A stretch of 64,000 bases of DNA from Motiliproteus sp. SC1-56 (GTDB taxonomy: Bacteria > Pseudomonadota > Gammaproteobacteria > Pseudomonadales > Balneatricaceae). The stretch covers positions 62,001 to 126,000 of the forward strand of contig NZ_JAEMGS010000012.1 of NCBI RefSeq assembly GCF_017309075.1, in the 5' to 3' direction. Numbering within the stretch: position 1 is the stretch's first letter; the number at the start of each line of letters is the position of its first letter. A program made the position numbers and the translations under genes. The notes under the pieces are model-generated. The model saw only the letters and a program-made list of their open reading frames with translations, did no database searches and had not been told where the DNA came from. Below are positions 61,394 through 64,000 of this stretch, piece by piece.

Positions 61394-62509
61394 CTAAGCG
61401 TCGTTGTGACCCAGGGCCAAGGGCTTGTCGCCGGGGGGAGCGTTGGCGCTGCAGCGCCCGAGAGAGGGGGATTGGCAGGAGGTCCCATCGATCCAGACCG
61501 CGCCTTCGAGCTGGGCGTCGCCCAGGGCGGTGCCTTTCATCTTGGCGTTGCTTAGCTGCGCTTCACGCAGGTCCACACCGGTCAGGTCCGCGGCGGACAA
61601 ATCCGCGTCGATCAGCACTGCACCTTTCAGCAGGGTCGATTTCACCACGTGATTGGCGGCCAGGTCCGCGCCGCTGAGGTTGGCCCCGCTGAGGTTGCTC
61701 TTGCGCAGGTCCACCCAGCGCAGGACGGTTTCACGCAGATCGCTTCCGGTCAGGCTGCTCAAACTGAGGTTGGTGGCGGTGAACACCGACTGCGACAGGT
61801 TGGCGCCTGAAAGGTTGGCCTGGCTCAGGTTGGCCCACTTCACCTGGGTGCGCTGCAGTTGTGCGCCCCGCAGGTCGGCTCGTCGCAAATCGACCGAGGA
61901 GAGGTTGCTCCAGCTCAAGTCGGCACCAGATAAGTTGGCCTCGGTGAGGGTGGCTTTAAACAGGTTGGCCCCCCGCAGGTTGGCCCCCTTCAGGTTACTG
62001 CTATCCAGCTGCGCGCCGCTCAGGTTGGCGTCACCCAGTGTTGCCCGCTGGAGGTTGACGGCCTTAAGGTTGGCCTCGTTAAGCCGGGCGTAGGTGAACT
62101 CCGCGTCGCTGAGGTTGGCCGATTGGAGGTTGCTGTTGGCGAATGAGCTGCGACCCAGGCGAGCGTTGGCCATGTTGGCGCGGCTCAAGTTGCTGTTGCG
62201 CACGCTCGCGCCGGTGAGGTCGCTCCAGCGCATGTCGGCGTCGGTGAGCCGCGCCCGGTTGAGCTTGGTTTCGACAAGCTTGGCGCCGGTCAGGTTGCTG
62301 CCGCTCAAGTCCGCACCCTCAAGGTTGGCCCCGTTCAAATTGCTCATCGCCAGATTGGCGCCCGAGAGATCGGCGCCCTCAAGGTCTTTTTGGCGAAGGT
62401 CGCACTCAAACCAATCCACCCCCGGTCCTGGCGCATCTTCGCAGGCGCTGTAGGCAGGGGAGGCAAGCAGGGCGGAGAGTGTCAGGGTGACAACGGCAGG
62501 GCTTTTCAT
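61394..62509 (-). CDS. Secreted pentapeptide-repeat protein
   Basis: A 371-residue protein with a signal peptide (ending AYS-ACED) and an almost unbroken pentapeptide-repeat solenoid from about residue 37 to 340, with A(D/N)LSGANL-type units, for example GADLSGANLAMSNLNGANL. It forms a right-handed beta-helix. Export to the periplasm or beyond is indicated by the signal. Binding partners and function are unknown; DNA-gyrase-protecting pentapeptide proteins are normally cytoplasmic, so that role is unlikely. Confidence 0.9.
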   Translation of the reverse strand: MKSPAVVTLTLSALLASPAYSACEDAPGPGVDWFECDLRQKDLEGADLSGANLAMSNLNGANLEGADLSGSNLTGAKLVETKLNRARLTDADMRWSDLTGASVRNSNLSRANMANARLGRSSFANSNLQSANLSDAEFTYARLNEANLKAVNLQRATLGDANLSGAQLDSSNLKGANLRGANLFKATLTEANLSGADLSWSNLSSVDLRRADLRGAQLQRTQVKWANLSQANLSGANLSQSVFTATNLSLSSLTGSDLRETVLRWVDLRKSNLSGANLSGADLAANHVVKSTLLKGAVLIDADLSAADLTGVDLREAQLSNAKMKGTALGDAQLEGAVWIDGTSCQSPSLGRCSANAPPGDKPLALGHNDA

Positions 62510-62580
62510 GAGCGTACGGTTCGGTGGTGGAAATTGCCGAACAGCATATCAAAGGGCAAAGGCGCGAGCGGCGACCTGGA

Positions 62581-63462
62581 TCAAGAAAGCGGCAATCCGA
62601 GCAGTCTCAGGACCTGGGTGAGCTTCTTGGACGCTTCGTTCAGCTGCTCCAGGGCCTGGGGATAGTCGGCCCTTCCTGCCAGCGTCTGGGCCTGGTCGAA
62701 ATAGGCGGCGCTTTCGTCCAGGGAGGGACGGGTCCACTGGTATTTGGCGGGTAGTTCCCCGCTGGGACTCAGTAACTTGAACAGCTTCTGCAACCCCTTG
62801 TAGCGCTCAAGTTCGTACAGGTACTCCTGCTCCGGTGTGTCGAAGTCCTGGGAGTATACGATGGTGGTGCCGCCCTTGAGCGCCGAAACCGCGGTGATGG
62901 TCAGCATGTAGGCTTCGTTGAGCAGCTCATTGGCCTGCCCGTAATTGCCGTGGTCGGCCAGATGGGAGGCCAGTTGCAACAGGTTATCGAGGCGTTCGCC
63001 ATCCAGGGGGTTGTCATCCTCGCTTTTGACCATGGCCCGCTGGACGTAAAGCCGGAAGGACTCAATGCTCACGGACAACTCTTTGAAGCGGGTCTGCTGG
63101 GCTTCGCCCTTGTCCGTGGGATCGGCTACGTTACCGGCGGCAGACGAATAAAACTGCATCGCCTGGTTGATCTTTTCCCGCGCGGCGTCCAGCTGGCCGG
63201 CCTCCAGCGCCTGCTGGGCGACCCGCAACTGGTCACGGGCGTGGTTGAGGCGTTCGCGGGCGAGGTCGTTGGCGCCTTGCTCGATGCGCTGGGTGCTGGC
63301 CGAGTGCTCGAGCATGTGCTGCAAAAGCGCGTATTTTTGTTGCAGCAGGGCCTGGCTGGTGGCTGCCGGCTTTTCAGGCGCCGCCTGCAGGGCCTTGGCC
63401 TGGAGGCTAAAAAGAATCAACACTCCGACAAAAAGCACGAGCGCAGAGGAGCTTCTATTCAT
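62581..63462 (-). CDS. Periplasmic helical protein, paralogue of the 50548 lipoprotein
   Basis: A 293-residue protein with a signal peptide (ending LQA-APEK) and an almost wholly helical sequence of TPR-like spacing (LNHARDQLRVAQQALEAGQLDAAREKI, ADHGNYGQANELLNEAYML). Its central segment GGTTIVYSQDFDTPEQEYLYELERYK matches the 50548 lipoprotein, and both end in a helix of EASKKLTQVLR or EDARKYIVRAL type. It lacks a lipobox. No family is recognised. Its relation to the cytochrome-island lipoprotein suggests a shared scaffold role. Confidence 0.72.
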   Translation of the reverse strand: MNRSSSALVLFVGVLILFSLQAKALQAAPEKPAATSQALLQQKYALLQHMLEHSASTQRIEQGANDLARERLNHARDQLRVAQQALEAGQLDAAREKINQAMQFYSSAAGNVADPTDKGEAQQTRFKELSVSIESFRLYVQRAMVKSEDDNPLDGERLDNLLQLASHLADHGNYGQANELLNEAYMLTITAVSALKGGTTIVYSQDFDTPEQEYLYELERYKGLQKLFKLLSPSGELPAKYQWTRPSLDESAAYFDQAQTLAGRADYPQALEQLNEASKKLTQVLRLLGLPLS

Positions 63463-63684
63463 GAACGGACCCTGGTCTCTGCCTGCGGCGAAAGATGACT
63501 GACGATGGGCTGTAAAGTGACAAATGTCGCCTCGATGGACACTATAGTGTGTTCGCGAATATTCTGTAAATAGATGGGGTTATTATCAGTTAGTCTAGTC
63601 TCGTTTTCTTCTCTTGCGATATCACTACAATGAGCGCAGTAGGAGAGCCATTGGGCAACGGTGAAGGTGACAGAGGGCAATTGG

Positions 63685-64000
63685 GTGATTAAGAAACTGT
63701 TGGGTTTGTGCCTCCTCTTGGGTCTGGTGACGGGCGAAGTTTCGGCCGATTCTGACTACGGGCTTAGCGAAGCGATCAACGAGGCCGGGCGCCAGCGGAT
63801 GCTCACCCAGCGCATACTCAAGGCCTATACGCAGTTAGGGCTGGGGCTGCAGCCTGATCGCTCGGAGCGCGAGCTGACCCATGCGCTTGAGCTCTATGCT
63901 TCCCAGCTGGAGCGCTTGCAGCAATTTGACCAGGACCCCGAATTGAGCGAGCGCCTGCGTCGAATCGAGAGTCTCTGGGAAGACTTCAGCGAGGCTGCGC
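63685..64000 (+). CDS. PilJ-type sensor domain protein (3' end cut by window)
   Basis: The first 105 residues are present. A signal or membrane helix (IKKLLGLCLLLGLVTGEVSA) is followed by INEAGRQRMLTQRILKAYTQLGLGL, the start of a PilJ/type IV pili methyl-accepting chemotaxis N-terminal domain. GTG 63685 has GAGGG at good spacing; GTGs at 63661 and 63667 are alternatives. Full-length proteins with this domain may be chemoreceptors, kinases or nitrate/nitrite sensors; the output domain is beyond the window. Confidence 0.7.
   Translation, partial: MIKKLLGLCLLLGLVTGEVSADSDYGLSEAINEAGRQRMLTQRILKAYTQLGLGLQPDRSERELTHALELYASQLERLQQFDQDPELSERLRRIESLWEDFSEAA

Noticed and set aside
61400-62400. Repeated CAGGTTGGC-like DNA words suggestive of a repeat array
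   Set aside because: They are the codon-level echo of the pentapeptide-repeat protein encoded on the minus strand, with no regular spacers as in CRISPR.
63539-63550. ACACTATAGTGT palindrome as another BzdR-like box
   Set aside because: It shares CTATAGTG but lacks TGCA, and lies between genes with no link to aromatic metabolism. A 12-base AT-centred palindrome can arise by chance.

Overview
The window is about 64 kb of GC-rich bacterial chromosome with almost no non-coding space. Codon use, UbiT, Ccm System I, TRAP transport and sigma-54 control suggest a facultative or anaerobically respiring proteobacterium, probably gamma- or betaproteobacterial. I cannot name the species from sequence alone. 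No rRNA, tRNA, CRISPR array, insertion sequence or phage gene was seen.

Region 1 (1-19.2 kb) is the lower half of an anaerobic aromatic-acid (benzoyl-CoA type) pathway with its uptake and control. Glutaryl-CoA dehydrogenase, crotonase, 3-hydroxybutyryl-CoA dehydrogenase and thiolase together take glutaryl-CoA to acetyl-CoA. A benzoate-CoA-ligase-family enzyme and a three-gene TRAP transporter would import and activate the acid. A tungsten-type aldehyde oxidoreductase carrying a C-terminal MoaD-like tail, an unusual ADP-forming acyl-CoA synthetase homologue and a 4-hydroxylaminobenzoate lyase family protein (DUF4863) complete the set. Benzoyl-CoA reductase is not in the window. Two regulators are present: a BzdR/BoxR-type XRE-shikimate kinase fusion and a sigma-54 activator without a sensory domain. 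The DNA carries matching candidate sites: repeated CTATAGTGCA-like boxes, three related inverted repeats, and a strong -24/-12 promoter ahead of the ligase. This suggests a two-step cascade.

Region 2 (19.2-52.1 kb) starts with ubiT (anaerobic ubiquinone synthesis) and then becomes a dense electron-transfer island. Eleven c-type cytochromes carry 39 CxxCH motifs between them. They include an OmcE-like tetraheme protein (candidate nanowire subunit) with a near-consensus sigma-54 promoter, an 11-heme relative, five proteins with a triheme c7-type module, and several small cytochromes. With them are two NHL-propeller lipoproteins, two Reg_prop-type propeller proteins, a parvulin-type isomerase beside an outer-membrane beta-barrel candidate, a PglL/Wzy-like O-oligosaccharyltransferase, a split ResB/NrfJ/CcsA haem-handling module, a haem-copper-oxidase-like membrane protein lacking the CuB histidine pair, a TlpA-like lipoprotein, and two histidine kinases with one NtrC-type regulator. 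The simplest reading is an extracellular electron-transfer or cytochrome-filament system with its own assembly, glycosylation and regulation.

Region 3 (52.3-64 kb) holds a large CHASE/PAS/GAF/GGDEF/EAL protein with its own sigma-54-like promoter, a ccmI-ccmE-ccmF-ccmG cytochrome c maturation run (no ccmH at this locus), a CopD-family membrane protein, a secreted pentapeptide-repeat protein, a helical periplasmic protein related to a lipoprotein in region 2, and the start of a PilJ-type sensor domain protein cut by the window end.
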